A DNA stretch of 64,000 nt from Globodera rostochiensis. Lineage: Eukaryota; Nematoda; Chromadorea; Rhabditida; Heteroderidae. Under the pieces are notes generated by a model, which was not told the DNA's origin, made no database searches, and was given only the letters and a program-made list of their open reading frames with translations. A program made the position numbers and the translations under genes. The stretch is taken from the NCBI GenBank assembly GCA_018350325.1, contig JAEVLN010000011.1, forward strand, positions 124,001-188,000, read 5' to 3'. Position 1 is the first letter of the stretch; the number at the start of each line of letters is the position of its first letter. Of the stretch, positions 62,587 to 64,000 are shown piece by piece.

Positions 62587-63750
62587 TAATTTGGTCATCA
62601 ACGCACCCCATCCAATAATTTTTTAGTTACTTTTTTGAACATTTTATTTTTTGAAGAAATAGTGTGCTAAAAAGAGAGGGTCAGACGGTTAGAGTAATTT
62701 GGTCATCAACGCACCCCATCTAATAATTTGTTAGTTACTTTTTTGAACATTTTATTTTTTGAAGAAATAGTGTGCTAAAAAGAGAGAGTCAGACAGTTAG
62801 AGTAATTTGGTCGTCAGCGCACCCAATAATTTTTAGTTACTTTTTGAAAATTGTATTTTTTGAAGAAATAGTGTGCTAAAAAGAGAGAGTCAGACGGTTA
62901 GAGTAATTTGGTCGGCAGCGCACCCCATCTAATAATTTTTTAGTTACTTTTTGAACATTTTATTTTTTGAAGAAATAGTGTGCTAAAAAGAGAGAGTCAG
63001 ACGGTTAGAGTAATTTGGTCATCAACGCACCCCATCCAATAATTTTTTAGTTACTTTTTTGAACATTTTATTTTTTGAAGAAATGTGTGCTAAAAAGAGA
63101 GAGTCAGACAGTTAGAGTAATTTGGTCGTCAGCGCACCCAATAATTTTTAGTTACTTTTTGAAAATTGTATTTTTTGAAGAAATAGTGTGCTAAAAAGAG
63201 AGAGTCAGACGGTTAGAGTAATTTGGTCGGCAGCGCACCCCATCTAATAATTTTTTAGTTACTTTTTGAACATTTTATTTTTTGAAGAAATAGTGTGCTA
63301 AAAAGAGAGAGTCAGACGGTTAGAGTAATTTGGTCATCAACGCACCCCATCCAATAATTTTTTAGTTACTTTTTTGAACATTTTATTTTTTGAAGAAATG
63401 TGTGCTAAAAAGAGAGAGTCAGACGGTTAGAGTAATTTGGTCATCAACGCACCCCATCCAATAATTTTTAGTTACTTTTTTGAACATTTTATTTTTTGAA
63501 GAAATATTGTGCTAAAAAGAGAGAGTCAGACGGTTAGAGTAATTTAGTCATCAACGCCCCCATCCAATAATTTTTTAGTTACTTTTTTGAAAATTTTATT
63601 TTTTGAAGAAATAGTTGTTAAAAAGAGAGATTCAGACGGTTAAAGTAATTTGGTCATCAACGCACCCCATCCAATAATTTTTTAGTTATTTTTTTGAACA
63701 TTTTATTTATTGAAGAAATAGTGTGCTAAAAAGAGAGAGTCAGGCGGCGA
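62587..63750 (+). repeat. satellite array 3 (about 11-12 monomers)
   Basis: Tandem monomers of about 100-109 bp carrying GAAGAAATAGTGTGCTAAAA and GAGAGAGTCAGACGGTTAGA, then TAATTTGGTCATCAACGCAC. It is alignable to array 1 along its whole length but with diagnostic differences (GACGGTTAGA for GGCGGCGAG; TTAGTTACTTTTTTGAACAT for TTTAGTTTAATTTCTGAAAA). A three-monomer order (GTCGTCAGCGC, GTCGGCAGCGC, GTCATCAACGC) occurs twice at about 315-bp spacing between about 62.81 and 63.44 kb. The last monomer ends with the array-1-type string CAGGCGGCGA. Confidence 0.95.
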
Positions 63751-63763
63751 CCATTTCCCAGTA
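63751..63763. other. spacer at satellite inversion point
   Basis: CCATTTCCCAGTA separates forward monomers from inverted ones, forming the centre of a large imperfect palindrome. Confidence 0.85.
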
Positions 63764-64000
63764 CTCTAACCGTCTGACTCTCTCTTTTTAGCACACTATT
63801 TCTTCAAAAAATAAAATGTTCAAAAAGTAACTAAAAATTATAGATGGGGTGCGTTGATGCCCAAATTACTCTCGTCGTATGACTCTCTTTTTTAGCACAC
63901 TATTTCTTCAAAACATAAAATGTTCAAAAAAGTAACTAAAAAATTATTAGATGTGGTGCGTTGATGACCAAATTACTCTAACCGTCTGAATCTCTCTTTT
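63764..64000 (-). repeat. satellite array 4, inverted, runs off the window
   Basis: Starts CTCTAACCGTCTGACTCTCT: monomers of the array-3 subfamily in reverse orientation. At least two monomers are visible; the array is cut by the window end. Confidence 0.95.

Noticed and set aside
1..64000. Bacterial, organellar or viral genome segment
   Set aside because: No dense coding, no rRNA or tRNA clusters, no organellar genes; satellites, hAT MITEs with target duplications and very low coding density indicate nuclear eukaryotic DNA.

Overview
This window is AT-rich eukaryotic DNA, almost certainly nuclear and probably from an invertebrate animal. It is dominated by non-coding sequence and repeats. 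There are no bacterial operons, ribosome binding sites or dense long ORFs. The longest stop-free stretch is about 106 codons, and it lies inside repeat-like sequence. I recognise only one protein-coding family with confidence: the C-terminal motif of a hAT transposase at about 2.5 kb on the minus strand. The mobile elements are hAT-type MITEs, two of them with intact 8-bp target duplications, plus other inverted-repeat elements. I cannot name the species.

Layout. 1-5.2 kb: T-rich sequence with a hAT transposase remnant and solo hAT ends. 5.24-8.57 kb: a tandem satellite of about 32 monomers (roughly 100 bp each) in a higher-order repeat of about 1,145 bp. 9.37-10.135 kb: a 766-bp inverted-repeat element with 16-bp subterminal repeats and an 8-bp target duplication. 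10.1-21.3 kb: AT-rich sequence with a few short GC-rich islets. 21.29-22.38 kb: a purine-rich degenerate simple-sequence array. 22.75-23.18 kb: a foldback related to the 9.4-kb element. 28.002-28.884 and 30.830-31.444 kb: two hAT MITEs. 35.0-35.5 and 40.5 kb: further copies of a GC-rich hairpin that also sits inside both MITEs. 41.3-51.7 kb: a long A-rich stretch with a short satellite block at 48.67-49.03 kb in the opposite orientation. 54.35-54.68 kb: a hAT-like end with subterminal repeats. 58.77-59.17 kb: the best candidate for a small two-exon gene (minus strand). 62.59-64.0 kb: more satellite, switching to inverted orientation at 63.751-63.763 kb.

The most striking global feature is strand asymmetry. 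The plus strand switches repeatedly between T-rich and A-rich blocks of about 1-10 kb with fairly sharp edges. Satellite orientation, the hairpin orientation and the orientation of the 9.4/22.8-kb element family all appear to flip with the skew. This suggests inversion of an originally single-polarity sequence, or a strand-biased mutation or insertion process.

Caution on genes: GC-richer islets stay open in several frames at once simply because they lack TAA. At this base composition I estimate roughly one stop per 11-14 codons, so ORFs of 40-70 codons are expected by chance somewhere in 64 kb. Candidate exons are therefore listed with low confidence, and only where a splice signal or a real motif adds support.
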